Shown: positions 46,104 to 58,850, counted from the stretch's first letter. The stretch is DNA of 64,000 nt from Populus alba (GCF_005239225.2 NC_133296.1:14880001-14944000); one strand, 5' to 3'. The notes: generated by a model from the letters alone, not told the origin. A program made the numbers and translations.

Positions 46104-48007
46104 ATAACAAAGGAAGAGAGAGAGAATAATTAACAAATTTCATTCTTAATATTGTTTGGTCAAGTTATTCATTTATAATTTTTTTATATCTATCTATTTA
46201 TTTTAAATAAACCGGTAAAAATAATTAATATAATACCTCCAGTAATTCACTTAGCTTATAAAATCTATCAGTTAAAACTTGAAGCCAATGCCACGACCTT
46301 ATGATAGCAACAAGATGCTGCGGTGAAAAAAAAAAGGTTATCCTTATTATTCAATACGTTTAACCTCCGATATAGATTGTTCAAAATTGACAAAAACTTA
46401 AATATACATAGTTTTTCACATTAGTATGTGAGAAGAAACATTATTCATTAATGGTTATTTAACATTGTTTTGATTTGTTATTAGTCTTCATGATTTTTTT
46501 TTTATCTAAATATTAAAATCTTGAGATATCAAGAAAAATATCAGTTAATACTCGAGTCTACAAACTAAAATTTAAATTCATTAATTTAAAAGAATTAAAG
46601 TTTAGGAAGACTAAATTTGAGACTTCGACAAATATACAATCCTTTTTTTCTAATATCAAGCACTTATTTGAAGTGCCACATTGAGCTCTATCCAATGAAC
46701 CAACATGTGTCGATAGATGATGAGCAACTAGGTGAAGGTAATATTTTTTTTTTCTTTTCCCCTATTTTCTCTCTCCATTACTTGAGAATTGTGTTGGCCC
46801 AATCAAAATTTAAAGGTATTCTATTATTTTGTATTTTTATTAATTTTAGTTTTTATTTTTTTTATTTTTTTTTATTTTCTTTAGGTTTTTTTTTTTAAAT
46901 TAATTATTTTTTAATTTTATCCTTTAAATATTAAACTTATTTAGAATTGAGTTTTGTGATTTTTTATCGTGAGATGATCTCGAATCATAACTCGAATCAC
47001 ATATTTGAAATGTTAACCTGTGTTAACATTGATTTTTTTCTTAATCTTTTTTCTACACTAGTTTTTTTGTTTTAATCTCATCATTCGACGTTATGTTTTT
47101 TTAGAAATTAAACTTTATAATTTTTTTTTATGAGGTTATCTAGTCTTATAATTTAAGTTACAGGTTTAGTGGGTTGATCTTGGTTGACTCAGGTCTATTT
47201 TTTCATTTTTTTAAAGTTTTATTTTTTTTTCAGTTTTGTTCTTCAACATTTGATTAGTTTGGAAATTCATAATTTATTTTTTATTTTTTCTTCTTTTAGG
47301 TTTTTCTTTTTGCATGATCAAGCTCATGAAGTTTAGCAAACTTGCCTGAGTCTGCTAGTGTATTTTTTTTTAATTGATTTTATTTTTATTTCATCTATTT
47401 ATATTTAAATTATTAAAATTAGGGATTTTATTTTTTTTTATTTGTTTTTATGGAGTTGTCCTAACAAACCTGTATGTAGGTTTGACATGTATTCTCCGAT
47501 CGACATTAGCTGCTTTTGTTTCCCTTTTAAACTTTTTTAAAATACAAAGACCAATGTCTAAAAAAAAAAAATTTTGACATTAAATTTTTTGTGTGCGGCT
47601 GTGGCATATGATGTACCATCTATCTAGCACTATCGAAACTGCCATGACTCGTTTGAGAGAGGCCATTGAAAGGCCAAAACCTTTAGTCTGAAAGACCAGG
47701 AGAAAGCACCTATAACTGCACTGCATTCTGAGAGCGTAGTTCTGATCTTATCAATCATACATACTTGTTGGTTTGGGTTCTTTTGGATGTTTGTGTGCTC
47801 TTCATTTGCTTTTAGGATCTTCTTTCGTCAGGCTATTCCAATGGATACATTACAATTGCCTCATCTCATTCAAAGTATATAGCATCTGCATTTACCAAAA
47901 AGAGGTAACTAGAACATCCAACGAGTTCATTATCTTCTGGACTCATTGTTCACAGTACTGCCTTGTTTAAGAAGCTTGCGTTCTACTCGGCCAGTTCTAG
48001 GGCTCAA
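46104..48007. other. AT-rich repeat-like intergenic DNA
   Basis: 46900-47350 contains GTGGGTTGATCTTGGTTGACTCAGG and long T runs, a style of dispersed repeat also seen at 58.6 and 63.4 kb. 47590-47750 is more balanced, with no frame. The last part is presumably 3' UTR of the minus-strand POR gene. Confidence 0.4.
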
Positions 48008-50381
48008 TTAAGCCAGGCCAACTAGCTTTTCACTTATCTCCCACAACTTCAATGCCTTCTCTGCGTTGCTGGCTTCTTTAGAGAGCTGGTTTTCGAATGA
48101 AGATGAGTTCTTATTCCAGCTCCAGTAAACACCAGATTTCGTCAGGCTCGGATCACTCACAACCTGAATCACAGAAAGTAGAATTTTAGGCTATTGTATG
48201 TGATGCAAACTTGTGCATGGATGCACTGCATAGACAAGAACAATCCTGTAGTAACAGACCTGTGCAAGTCTTTTTCCTGCTTCCTCTTCTGACACATAGC
48301 CTTTAGTAATGTACTTTTGGAAGGGTGGGAACAGGGTCCTGAACAAAGGAATATGGTTCCTGAATAAGCCTGTTTCAGCTATGCAGCCAGGGTAGAGGGA
48401 AGCAAAGGTGATGCCTGTCTCTTCATGGTACCGCCTGTGGAGTTCTTGCATTGTGAGCATGTTGCAGACTTTGCTGTCTTTATAGGCCTTGGCACCATCA
48501 AATTCTCCTCCATCTATCATGGGTGAGCTGTTTAGGTCATTCAACCCACCCACAAGACCTCGCAAATCTCCAAGGTTAGCCTTTGGAGGCACATTCCCAG
48601 CCAATGTGTTTGTGTTTCCTAGAATCATAAATATGAAAATATTCTGTCAGATTACCCGATCTTCATCATGACTAGTTTGTTTACACCAATTCCTTTGTAA
48701 GTTACAGATTCCTGGAAGGCTATACCATCAAAATCAATTTTCTGAGCTTCTAAGATGTTGTTCATTGGTTCATGATATTGTTTATGAATTCTGATACTTG
48801 CAAAACTGCTGGAAAAGCCAAGTGGCACTAGCATGAACACCTTTTTTTCCTTCCTAAAGTTAATCAGTACCTGTTATGGAGCCAACGATGATGAGACGTT
48901 TAGTTGGATAATCTGATTTCTTCAAGTCATCAAGCAGCAGCTGTGCAAGCAAGAAGTGACCAAGATGGTTTGTCCCAACACTGAGCTCAAATCCTTCAGC
49001 AGTATAAGTGGGCTCCTTGGCAGTGGGTAAGTAGACTGCAGCATTGCACACCAGCACATCAAGCGGCATACCTGAACGACGAAACGTATCCACAAATTGA
49101 CGGACACTTTCAAGAGACGCAAGGTCAAGATGCATGACAGTGTAGTTCTCTTTTGGAATGCCAGCTGTTTTAGCTGCCCTCTCTGCCTTAAGAAAGTTCC
49201 TACATGCCATAATCACATGACATTGCCCTGTCTCAGACAAAGCTTTGGCCGTGGCCAACCCCAAACCTGATGATGCTCCGGTAATTACCACAACAGACTT
49301 TCTTAAAGTTTTCTTTGCTTCTGGTGCTGCCTCAGTGATTGCTGGAGTTGTAGTAGCTGTTTGAGCCCTAATTGTTCTAACTGGTAATTCCCTTTTCCTG
49401 AATTCCTGCATGCAAATGATTAACATTCACTATACAAATACAATACAAGTCTCATGTATTCCAAATTAAAAAAGCACAATATTTGTTGAGGTTCATGATT
49501 TCACAAAAAAGCTCAATGTTTTTGTCGAATACCATTAGCTACTAGTATATGGCATTCAAAAGGTGTTTCTGATACCCACTTTTAGCCCTGAAACTGACTA
49601 ATTTTTTCATTGAAAGACTCTCAAAATGTTTTAACTATTTCTTTGCATGAATGGTAATCTATTATTATCCTACAATATAAACTCCTATTTAATTTCTAAG
49701 TCCCTCCTTTACATAAACAGAATCCAACTTGGGCTAGCTTTCATGCATCGAGACTATACAAGTCCATGCCAAAACTAGCATACCCATGGGAATTTTACTC
49801 GCATAGACATTAATTGAACCCTGTGGCCAAAGAGGGATTTAGAATCTCAAATAACTTTCTAGCTATTAAATTCCTCCTTGTTTTCTTTAGGTTGCGTTCA
49901 ACACATTCAACATTATACATTCAGTTCATCACACCAGTTCAGAGAAAGTGGAAAAATCTGAACATTTCTTTTTATGCCATTAAACCCTTTTCACAGAAGC
50001 TTATGTTGTGCCATGCAATAGTGTTAGGACTTGTTATCCTCAACCAAATCTTAAGAATTTCTTCATCTATAGTTTTCGAAGGTTAAATTGAGCAAGTAAG
50101 ATGTTTGACTTACCTTGCTTTTTATTAGAGAACAGTCGAATTCAGCTTTGAGGTGATTATTTGGAACTGAAACTCCAAAAAAGCCTGTCTCCTTAAGAGA
50201 AGCATTGGACTTTCCCTGTCAACAGACCACATCAAATGAATCAAAAGATAATAATTATATATAAAAAAAAGCCATTTACAAATGTATTGAAGGAACCCAA
50301 ATATTTTGCTTAAAGGAAAGTGCTGACCTCTTTGTAGATGGAGACAGAAGAAGGGAGTATAGAGGCTGCTTGAAGAGCCAT
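48008..50381 (-). CDS. POR: NADPH:protochlorophyllide oxidoreductase, chloroplast
   Basis: Five exons: 50381-50328, 50215-50114, 49405-48871, 48618-48260 and 48163-48008, GT-AG; 1206 nt, 401 aa, the usual POR length. The enzyme reduces protochlorophyllide to chlorophyllide using NADPH and light, in plastids. The first 60-80 residues are Ser/Thr-rich, as in a chloroplast transit peptide. Visible features: NADPH-binding TGASSGLG (94-101), [21 protein letters not shown], and catalytic Tyr and Lys in YKDSK (Y276, K280). CIAETGLFR and the C-terminal SGVYWSWN are typical. The frame is intact, unlike the two genes before it. Which subtype (A, B or C) it is cannot be fixed by eye. Confidence 0.95.
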
Positions 50382-50394
50382 GAGAGAGTGATAG

Positions 50395-50440
50395 GGTGAT
50401 TTGGTGAAGCTTTCTTGAAGTTATATTTTGTGATGAGTGG
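50395..50440 (-). promoter_or_regulatory. Possible POR TATA region and short leader
   Basis: The minus strand reads CACAAAATATAACTTC near 50415-50430, a weak TATA-like stretch about 40 bases before the ATG. The G-box lies further upstream, as expected for a light-regulated promoter. The start site cannot be fixed from sequence alone. Confidence 0.35.
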
Positions 50441-50504
50441 ATCAGTTTCACTGTTCTTAGAAGGCTAACTGGCTAAGTTGAAGGATTTTGTTTCTGTTAA
50501 TGAT

Positions 50505-50560
50505 GTGGAGGGAGATAAGACTGTGTCTTGAGCCGGGGACAAATATTGCCACGTGGATTT
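50505..50560 (-). promoter_or_regulatory. G-box and I-box-like sites upstream of POR
   Basis: The perfect palindromic G-box CCACGTGG is at 50549-50556, about 170 bases upstream of the POR start codon. A GATAAG I-box-like motif is at 50513-50518. In Arabidopsis, POR genes are controlled through G-boxes by PIF1 and HY5. The use of these sites here is inferred from position. Confidence 0.6.
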
Positions 50561-50599
50561 CTCTTGTCCAATCAGGTTTTGAGTTTCAGATTTTCTATC

Positions 50600-53040
50600 A
50601 CATAGATGTCCAATTTGACAATGCAATTTCGACATGGTTATGGATTATTGTACTAGATCACGTATATATTTTTTTTTTAATAATGATTTTGAAAAAAACT
50701 AATTTAATTTTTATTTGTTTTAAATTAATTTTTTTTAATATTTGATGTACTTATATTAAAAATAATTTTTTAAAAAATATATTATTTAATTTATTTTTAA
50801 ATAAAAAATAATTATTAATATATTTGAAACACCCTTATATAAAAAAAAAAAAATTGTGGGATGTATCCTAGAATAATATCATATGGTGTTGATACTTGGA
50901 AATTGGAATGCTACTATTTAGTTTTTTTGAATTTAATAAATTAACCTGAAATATATTTAAGTTATTCTTAACTTGGTTTGATTATATAAAAATTCAATTT
51001 ATAATTAATTCAATTGATTTAAAGAGATTAACTAGTAATTTGATTAGTTCAATCAAAATCTAGTTTGATTTGTTTTTTTTAATATTATTTTAATTTTTTA
51101 TTGACTCGAATCTATAAATAAACATGTGACTTGAATGTTGTACAGGTAAATCCCAAATTGAATAATTATTTTTTTTTTCCTATCAAATACAACGAATTGG
51201 TGATTTTTTAGTTTACAACATTTTGTGTTTGAAAACAAAAGGAGAGAGCATTGTTTGGGCACCCATGATGGGTTGGGACCATAATCTAGAGGTGGAGACT
51301 TGATCCATTTAGCTATGGGCTTGCAAGTTGAAAAGATAACTAGTTGATGTCTTAAGTGCAAGTTTTCTGAGGTAAGGTTTTGATCCATTTAGCAACCCAC
51401 ATTGAACAAAGCCATAATGCATCATGGCCCAGCCCATTTTCAACCAGCTAACTTCAGCATGATACAACTCTAAGCATACCTTTTCTCCCCTGTAGAAGAG
51501 AAGGGAGGAGAGATACCATTCTCATATTAATCTATTACATTAAAAAAAATTATTATTTTTAGATATTAGCCTTAATTTGAATTGATAAAATCTATAAGAG
51601 AGCACATCTTGGTTATTATAGTGTAAGGTGTTTTTCAAAATTATTTTTTAAAAATTAAAAAATACATTAAAATGATATATTTTTAGATTTTTTTTAATTT
51701 ATTTTTAATACTAGCATAACAAAAATATTTTAAAAAACAAGTTGAGCTTATAAAATCAACAAGAGAACACATCTTGAGTATTATAGAATGTTTTTTCAAA
51801 AGTGTTTTTAATTAAAAATACATTGAAATGATGTTTTTTTCTTATTTTTTTAAAATTTATTTTTAACACGAGCATATCAAAAACATCATAAAAACACTTA
51901 AAAAAATATTCAATTTAATACTTGTTCAAATGAAAAATAATTTAAAAATATTAAAAAAAATTGAAACGTAAAAACAAACACCTACTTAATCATCAAGTTC
52001 ACTAACCGGTTAAAATTACATAAAATACAATATAATTAAACTAGATATACATGTAGTCCTATTCATGCATCCATACCAATTCCAAATATGTCTTTACTTG
52101 TTAATAAATACAATAATGGAGGCTTCATGCACAAACAAAGCCAAAATTATTATATATTAAAAAAAAAAGAATAATAATGCTTGTTCTTCATAGACAAAGA
52201 CAGAAGCCACACCTTGACATGAAGATGTTGGATTTGGTGTGCAGAAAGGAACATCAACATCTTAATCCGTAGCTGCCTCTCTCCACCATTGCTAGATATT
52301 CCCAATTAATTCCTTACTAACCTCATGATTAGTAACTAAATAATATTTTATCAACGACATCGTTTTCATGATTTAGCATCTTCTCGTTACTAATCCATCC
52401 TCATCCTGCTGGTTGAAAATAAGAGAGGTAGATGATCTCATTGGACGGCAAAAATGGCCCCCACAATCTCATTATCATGAACACACTCAATGCAATAACT
52501 TAATCTTAAAGGTTTAATGCCATAAATAATAAGTAAAGTTGTTTGGACGGTATTTTTGTCAAACCCTATTTAACTCAGTAATTAATTCATAAACTCCATG
52601 ATTACGATGTAATTGGATCAAATTTAAAGTTAAACTAAATAAAAAAAATAATCTAATAAAATATCGATTTCAAACAAAATTGTTGACACTCAAACTTGAA
52701 GCTAGAAAGTTTTTTCTGTACAAAAATGTATTTTTTATATATATAGTTATAAATTGTTTTTAATTATTTTTTCTTAAAAAATATTAAATTGATATCTTTA
52801 AAATATTATTTTATGATTTTGATGTGCTAATTTTAAAAATAAAAATAAAAATATTATTTTAATACATTTTCAATTTAAAATCACCAAATCTTAAATACCA
52901 AACACATAAATAAAATGTTTTACCAACTTACTATGCCAACTCATATAGTTTTTTAAATTAAAGAAAATGAAAAATACACAAATGACTTACTCTTCATATA
53001 AACCCTCTAGATATGCATGTTATACACACACACACACACC
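50600..53040. other. AT-rich intergenic DNA
   Basis: No gene is recognised. Repeated phrases such as AGAGAACACATCTTG (51597, 51764) followed by TTTTTAAAATTTATTTTTAA-type tracts show an internal duplication of about 170 bases. A short (CA)n run lies at 53023-53039. Confidence 0.45.
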
Positions 53041-53049
53041 AATAAACTA

Positions 53050-53268
53050 AGAGGGTGTTTGGGAATGTGATAGCGGTTGCTTTTCAAATAGCTTTTTATG
53101 CTGAAAAGCATGCTAATAATGTTTTTTTATTTTTAAAAATTATTTTTGATATCAGCACATCAAAACGATTTAAAAAGTACAAACTGCACTCAATTTTAGC
53201 AAAAAAAAAAAAGTTTGAAATTTTTCAAAAAACAGGTTGAACCTCAATATCAAACAGCACTCGATAAT
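53050..53268. mobile_element. MITE-like element
   Basis: The left end GAGGGTGTTTGGGAATGTGA and right end ATCAAACAGCACTC are imperfect inverted repeats. The interior, with GCGGTTGCTTTTCAAA, ATTTTTGATATCAGCACATC and AAAACGATTTAAAAA, is the typical style of short non-autonomous elements in poplar-like genomes. It has no coding capacity, and no target duplication is obvious. Confidence 0.55.
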
Positions 53269-53269
53269 C

Positions 53270-54640
53270 TAAGATCTTGGTCGGGTAATGCTTTAAGTTT
53301 AGTTTAACAATTATGGTTTATATAAATCCCTAAAATTCGAGAATTTTATAGACATGTGATGATGTGATAAACAATTCTTGAATTGGGTGAGATTCCCATA
53401 TAAGAAATATTTTCTACATTCAAGATAAAAAAAATAAAAATAAAAAACCCATATTTTGTTCGCATTTTCAGATTTCAGATTCCCTTTAGCAGAATATGCC
53501 AATTCAGCTTTGAATTCCATAAGTTCTGTAAATGTTTATGGTTCCACTCATTGTCATGTAGGCGTATTCTCTTTGCTCAAGATGACTTCTTCTTCTTCTT
53601 CTTCTAGCAGCTAAATCTTTCTTTTATGGCTTGCGATAACGTCACCTGATGAACTTTCAATGAAGTCTCTCTCGACGACAGTAGCTCTTAGACCGGCCAT
53701 ATTTCCTTAAAAAACTCTCAATATTTCCATTACATATGGATTCAAGATGACAAAATAGAGAACAAACCTACTTGCCATCCCAACCAAACTACAGAAACTA
53801 ATAACGGATGCGCATTCCAGCTTGCATCTTGACAATGACTTCAGGACTTTGTGGTTCTTAATTTTCTTTGTCCCATCTTCTTAATTTGTTCATAAAACCA
53901 TTACGAAATAATGCATAAAAATCATTTGGAGCCATGCAAATTAGTATATTCTGTATGTTACTGGCCTGTATTTGAATCTCTCTATTGATTTCATGTTTGG
54001 GACAGATTCACAAACCTCAGATCTTTCAAATAACTCTAAATATGAAGGATTTTGACGAAATACCCTAGCTAGCAAAGAACTCCAAGATCTTTTATTGGAT
54101 AATAAAATTGTTGTAGTTTGTGGTTTATAGGCAGATGATACGGTAAAGAGATATTAGAAAAAAAATATTAATACTTCTTGGACGAATAAGTTTTCTTAAA
54201 TAGTCTAAGATGTATTTATTTCAATACATTAAAAAATAAAAATTACTCGCTCATATAGACATAGACACGTTACCGAACCAAGTTAAATCTTGTGTTCTTT
54301 CTAGTTTCTCACCTATTACAATATTCATCAATAATTGTTGCAAGTTTTTCAACAAAAAAAATTGCATGGAATTTTTTGACAGTAATGCCTTGTTGCAGGC
54401 CAAATTGATTATAACTGCGATCAATCCACACAAGAATTATTTTACCATGACATAGGGTTTCCATCAAATGTCAAAAAAAGGGGCTGCCAGCAAAGATCAA
54501 AGTAAAGGAAGGGTTAAAATGGAATGAAAATAGAACATGATAATGAAAGATGATAGTGCTGCAAATTGCTTAATATCTGTCATTACAACTATTGTTCATA
54601 AAAGAGGAGACATATCATTACAACGTTAATAAAGATCATA
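53270..54640. other. Intergenic DNA
   Basis: No supported gene. A CTT-trinucleotide run is at 53586-53605. Only short open frames without motifs occur. Confidence 0.4.
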
Positions 54641-54689
54641 ACGAACTCCAAAATGTACAAAAATTACAAATGTCTGATTCCATCCTCCA

Positions 54690-54812
54690 AGCAGATCAAA
54701 ACTAAGCTTGTGATGGATAGACCAATGAAGAGGGAGATCACCAAACTGTCTCCTTCTATGCTGGTCCTGATCGTGGAAGTTCAATGCATTCCAGTACTGA
54801 AACAGCTAAGAA
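54690..54812 (-). pseudogene. Short relict similar to the ERF gene's LFQYW segment
   Basis: 54779-54809 matches 56165-56198 at all positions except a three-base gap. On the minus strand it reads LFQYWNALN after a splice-acceptor-like TTTTTTTCTTAG; the ERF gene encodes [12 protein letters not shown]. The frame stays open for about 40 more codons without similarity to the ERF gene. It may be a partial duplicate or part of an unrecognised minus-strand transcript. Confidence 0.45.
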
Positions 54813-54839
54813 AAAAATATGTAAAACCAAGATTGTGAA

Positions 54840-55355
54840 TGCTCCTAGGATGAGGGAGACTACCTAGAGACTGGATAGATAAATCAGCAGGAAAGAAAAT
54901 GCATGAGCTATAAAGCTAGATTTTCATTGCACAGAGGCCTGAAATATGCAGCCTTTGTGCAATAGATGCAATGGAAAAGGATTGATAGGAACAAGAAAAT
55001 GTGTGAAGGAGGTTTGGAAAGGAGAAAAAGGGAAGAGTGGTTTGAAGCTTTTGGAATCCTGATAAGAAAGGGAAGGGAGGCTCCAAGGGAATCACAGGTT
55101 GTTTGTGAAAAATCTGCAACCAGTGAGTAAAGAAAAAGGCGAGTCTAGAGATCATAGTTTCCTAAGCATAGCAGGTCAAAAGTCATAATTGGTTTATTAA
55201 AAAAATCAGCAACCAGTGGAGGAAAAAAAATCTAAGGGGATGGTCCAAAACCTCCTAGAAAAGACTAAAATTTGAGAGAGAAAAGTAAGAGAGAGATAGA
55301 GAGAGGCTACTATGCTATACCAGTGGGAAACTAGACTTATGTGTGACTGTGTCAA
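54840..55355. other. 3' flank of the ERF gene
   Basis: No gene is recognised. 55270-55310 is GAGA-rich. It probably includes the ERF 3' UTR. Confidence 0.4.
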
Positions 55356-56759
55356 TCAATCTTGATCCTTCAAAAAGTATGACTTCATTGGGAAGAAAGA
55401 GGAGGAAGAAGAAGCTGAGCCCATGCTGTCTTGGAGAACACAAGAATCATTAAACTGCTGTTGATTTGGATTAACAAAAGGAAGATGAGATTGTAATAAA
55501 AGATTGTTAGTGGAGTCCAAATCGTCCCACACAGGACTCCCTGGACCCCAACCTGCTTGAATAGCATTATACCAAGCTTCTGCCATGTCTCCCCACTCCA
55601 ATTCTTGAGACCCCGAAATGCCTTCCCCTGCACTGGACCCCTCTGCCACTGCCTGAATCTCATCACTCACAGTAGCCCCACTCGAACCCATCCAGGAATT
55701 GTCATCAGGATGGTCTCCTGGAGGTTGTTCTGGTGGTGGTTGTGGTGGTAATATTGGTGGTGACATGGTTTCTGCCTGCGAGTTAAGGCCTTCTTGGGCT
55801 TGTTTTGGATTTAAACTTTGATTGGGAGTCAGCGGAGAAGAAACTGTTGTACTTGGAGCTGTGGAAGTTGCTTTATCTTTGTTGAGGAAAAGTTCAGGGA
55901 AATTCAGCCTTGCATTCTCACCTCTTAACTTGAACGCCTCGCGATCATAAGCTAAGGCAGCATCTTCGGCTGTATCAAATGTGCCTAGCCAAAGGCGAGT
56001 CCTGTTTCGAGGGAGACGAATCTCGGCAACCCATTTTCCCCAATGCCTTTGTCTCACTCCCCTATAAAGCTTTCTTGTGTTTATAGGTTGAATCGGAGGC
56101 CTAAACAATGGTCTCCCATCGGGCCCCAGCTTGTTCATCATCATCATCCTTCCTCTCGGACTTAAGTTCAATGCATCACTCCAGTACTGAAACAGCTGCT
56201 GCTGCTGCTGGTGGTGGTCAGCCATTGGTAATCCTCCAGCAAAAAACGGAGGATATGCAATGCCATGTTGCTGGCTTTGACCAAAAGAAATCATTTGCTG
56301 TTGATTCTGTGCAACTTGAGATAGTGGACTGAAAATTGGCAATGAAGGGTTTGTTCTAAATTGTTGAGGGCACTGAATATGTTGATTGGACCCTTCAACG
56401 GCAAAAGGAAACACAAGTCTTGAACTTGAAGATGACATAGGTGAAGGCGACGAAGAAGGCGGATACAGAGACAGAGTCGAGGCAGAGCTAGAAGAGACAG
56501 AGAAACGAGATGGTAATTGATGAGCTAAAGATGCAGAGGATTGTATCTGTTCTTGACGTTCAGGGCTACAGATTTTCTTCAAAGGCCTATCCGACAAGAA
56601 AGCTTCACCAAAAACCGGTTTCCATTGCCTCCTCTCGAAGCTAACATCAGCTTCTTTTTTGCCTCTATCAAGCTGCCAATCTTGTTCCATCGTCATCTTT
56701 CGAGTTTCATCAACAACACCCTTCTTGGATTTTCCAAAATTATTCTTAGCTGCAGCCAT
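55356..56759 (-). CDS. AP2/ERF transcription factor, ERF053/ERF054-like (DREB A-6)
   Basis: Single exon, 467 aa, starting [14 protein letters not shown]. One AP2 domain lies at about 231-288 ([20 protein letters not shown], then [20 protein letters not shown] and [13 protein letters not shown]). It binds GCC-box or DRE DNA. The EIRLP form and surrounding sequence fit the DREB A-6 group, and [18 protein letters not shown] most resembles ERF053/ERF054. An N-terminal Ser/Pro-rich region, a Gln run ([12 protein letters not shown], about 182-193) and an acidic Gly/Ser-rich C-terminus are likely activation regions. In Arabidopsis, ERF053 is linked to drought and salt responses. The exact member is inferred. 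Confidence 0.93.
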   Translation of the reverse strand: MAAAKNNFGKSKKGVVDETRKMTMEQDWQLDRGKKEADVSFERRQWKPVFGEAFLSDRPLKKICSPERQEQIQSSASLAHQLPSRFSVSSSSASTLSLYPPSSSPSPMSSSSSRLVFPFAVEGSNQHIQCPQQFRTNPSLPIFSPLSQVAQNQQQMISFGQSQQHGIAYPPFFAGGLPMADHHQQQQQLFQYWSDALNLSPRGRMMMMNKLGPDGRPLFRPPIQPINTRKLYRGVRQRHWGKWVAEIRLPRNRTRLWLGTFDTAEDAALAYDREAFKLRGENARLNFPELFLNKDKATSTAPSTTVSSPLTPNQSLNPKQAQEGLNSQAETMSPPILPPQPPPEQPPGDHPDDNSWMGSSGATVSDEIQAVAEGSSAGEGISGSQELEWGDMAEAWYNAIQAGWGPGSPVWDDLDSTNNLLLQSHLPFVNPNQQQFNDSCVLQDSMGSASSSSSFFPMKSYFLKDQD

Positions 56760-57460
56760 TGATAATTACCTTCTCGCTCGCTCTCTCTGAAAAGATTATA
56801 TTATATGCAAAGGGATATAAGAGAATTTTTGAGAGAGGACAAGATACCAAAGAAAATGTGGTAAAGAAGATTGGAATCAAATGTATCAAAAACAAGAAAG
56901 CAATTCTCAAAAGAAGAAAAATGAAAAGCAGCAATACCAAGATCCAAATTTGGTAAAAAGAGATTTGAGAATCTTGTATGGGATTTAATGGCTAATCCGA
57001 TTGAAGTAAAAACAGCATCGGATACCAGACATATCAAATCTTTGAGCAATCCATCTCTAGAAAATGAATACTCAAGAGAGAGAGCGAGCGCAACGAAGAG
57101 AGGTAAAAGAAATCCAAAAGGGGTGTTGTTGTTGTTCGTTTATTGGTGTTTCTGCTTGTAGTGATGAAGAAATCTTGTCTTCTGGTATTTGTGGAGTGAA
57201 TTTTGGAGAGCTCGAAAACAGAGAGAAAGCAGGGGAGAGTTTATTTTTTAGTTTTGAGAGGGGGAGAAGCAGGGGACGTGGGTTTATATGCGAGCAGGAA
57301 AAGATTTTCAAGCAAAGGCTTTTGCGACGTGTAGAGAGAGAGAGTAGAGAATTTGTTGAAGCCTCGTGGTTGGTTGGCTCTGTTTGGGACCCACACGTTT
57401 TGTTGTTCAACTCTTATTTGCCTATGCTCTCTGACAGAGATGGCAATAGACACCCGCGGT
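56760..57460 (-). promoter_or_regulatory. ERF 5' leader and promoter with TATA and ACGTG cores
   Basis: The minus strand reads CGCATATAAACC at about 57281-57292, a good TATA box, which would give a leader of about 500 bases. ACGTG-type cores lie at 57275-57281 and 57326-57331, a possible link to abscisic acid or stress control. GA-rich tracts (56775-56795, 57080-57100) fill the leader. The link to regulation is inferred. Confidence 0.5.
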
Positions 57461-57469
57461 TTGCATTTT

Positions 57470-58570
57470 TTTATATTAATATTTTATTTATTATTTATCA
57501 AATAAAAATTTTAAAAATTATTAATTAGATTTTAAATATCAATAATTATTTATTAATTATTAATTAATAAAAAATTAAATATTTAAAGAATAAAATAATA
57601 TATATATTAATTATGTCAATATTAATATGTGTGTATATCATATTATATTAAAAAAATATAAATATTCTAAAAATATATAATACAAATATATGTTTCAGGT
57701 TAAGTTCGAATGGTTTTAAATTGTATTTAACAATATTTATACCTACTTATTATTAATTAAATATAAAAAAATACGCATTTATTTTTTATTTTGATCAAAT
57801 CAGATTAATATCCATTGAATTTAAATTAAATTATTTTCTCCACTTTCTAACATTCTATGCAAATTTTTCTATTATCATTGACAAAATGTTAATTTAAGTT
57901 CTCTTAACTTAAATCTTAGTTACAGTTTGTTGATGAAAGCATAAAAAAGATAAAGATTCCTTTTTTGAGTGTAAAACGATAAACCTTAGGTTATTAAATC
58001 ATAAAATTGATTCAGAAAATTTATGTTTTAAAACTTAATTCAAGTTATATTTAAAGTTGAATTGAAAAAATTATTAATTTAATAAAAATTTATTGATATA
58101 ATTAAGTTTTTAATAATTCATTTAACTTGATTAAATATAGATAAATTAATATTAGTAAGGTTAAAAAATATATATATGATTTTAATTTTTTAATAAAAAT
58201 ATTAACTTCATAATTTGCATCTAGGATTTTTTTTTTTTTTTTGAATCGGTCTAAAACCATTATAACGAGATGTATTGATTGGACATACTTTATAGTAGGA
58301 GTTTATCTATAAAATATCTTATTAATTCATGCTTTACGTTAAAAGTTTGTGCTCGAGTTATTTTTCAAATCAGTATTACAATATCACACGCATATTAAAA
58401 GTCTAATTGACCATGCTATATTAACAGTAAAATACCTTCTTTAACTGTTTATAAGAGAGTGACGAGAATAAATATATTTTCTCGTGACTATTTTTTAATT
58501 GTTTCTTTTGAGTTAAACTACTTATTTAAATAAACAAATGAATGAATAACGATTTAACTTATAAACTCAT
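57470..58570. other. AT-rich intergenic DNA
   Basis: Very AT-rich with no coding frame or recognised RNA. A poly-T run is at about 58229-58242. Confidence 0.45.
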
Positions 58571-58574
58571 AGTT

Positions 58575-58850
58575 TTTAGACTTGGTTTAGTGGCTGGTCC
58601 AGATTCTGGTTTTTTACTGAGTCACCAGATCGTCTATATCAAAATTTTTTTAAAATTAAAATGACATCGTTTTAGTAAAAAAAATAATAAAAAATAACAG
58701 GTTGTAACTGGGTTTTTGACCAGGTCAACCCGCTTAGTCAGTCCGGTCAACCTGGGTTTTTCCTTCTCCTATTTTTTCTTTAACTTGGCCCGGTTATAGC
58801 TTCAGGTCGGCCGAGTCCTGGGTCAACCCGTCGAGTCAGATTTCAAAACT
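58575..58850. mobile_element. Diverged CCGGGT-type inverted-repeat element
   Basis: Contains TTTTTGACCAGGTCAACCCG, GGTCAACCTGGGTTTTT and GGGTCAACCCGTCGAGTCAG, and the core AAAATGACATCGTTTTAGTA. These align with the element at 30085-30400, including its AACGACGTCGTTTTAG centre. It ends at TTTCAAAACTAT. The ends are too changed to see a target duplication. Confidence 0.6.

Noticed and set aside
55557..56332. Plus-strand open frames opposite the ERF gene
   Set aside because: They are mirror frames of the intact minus-strand coding sequence with no domain of their own.
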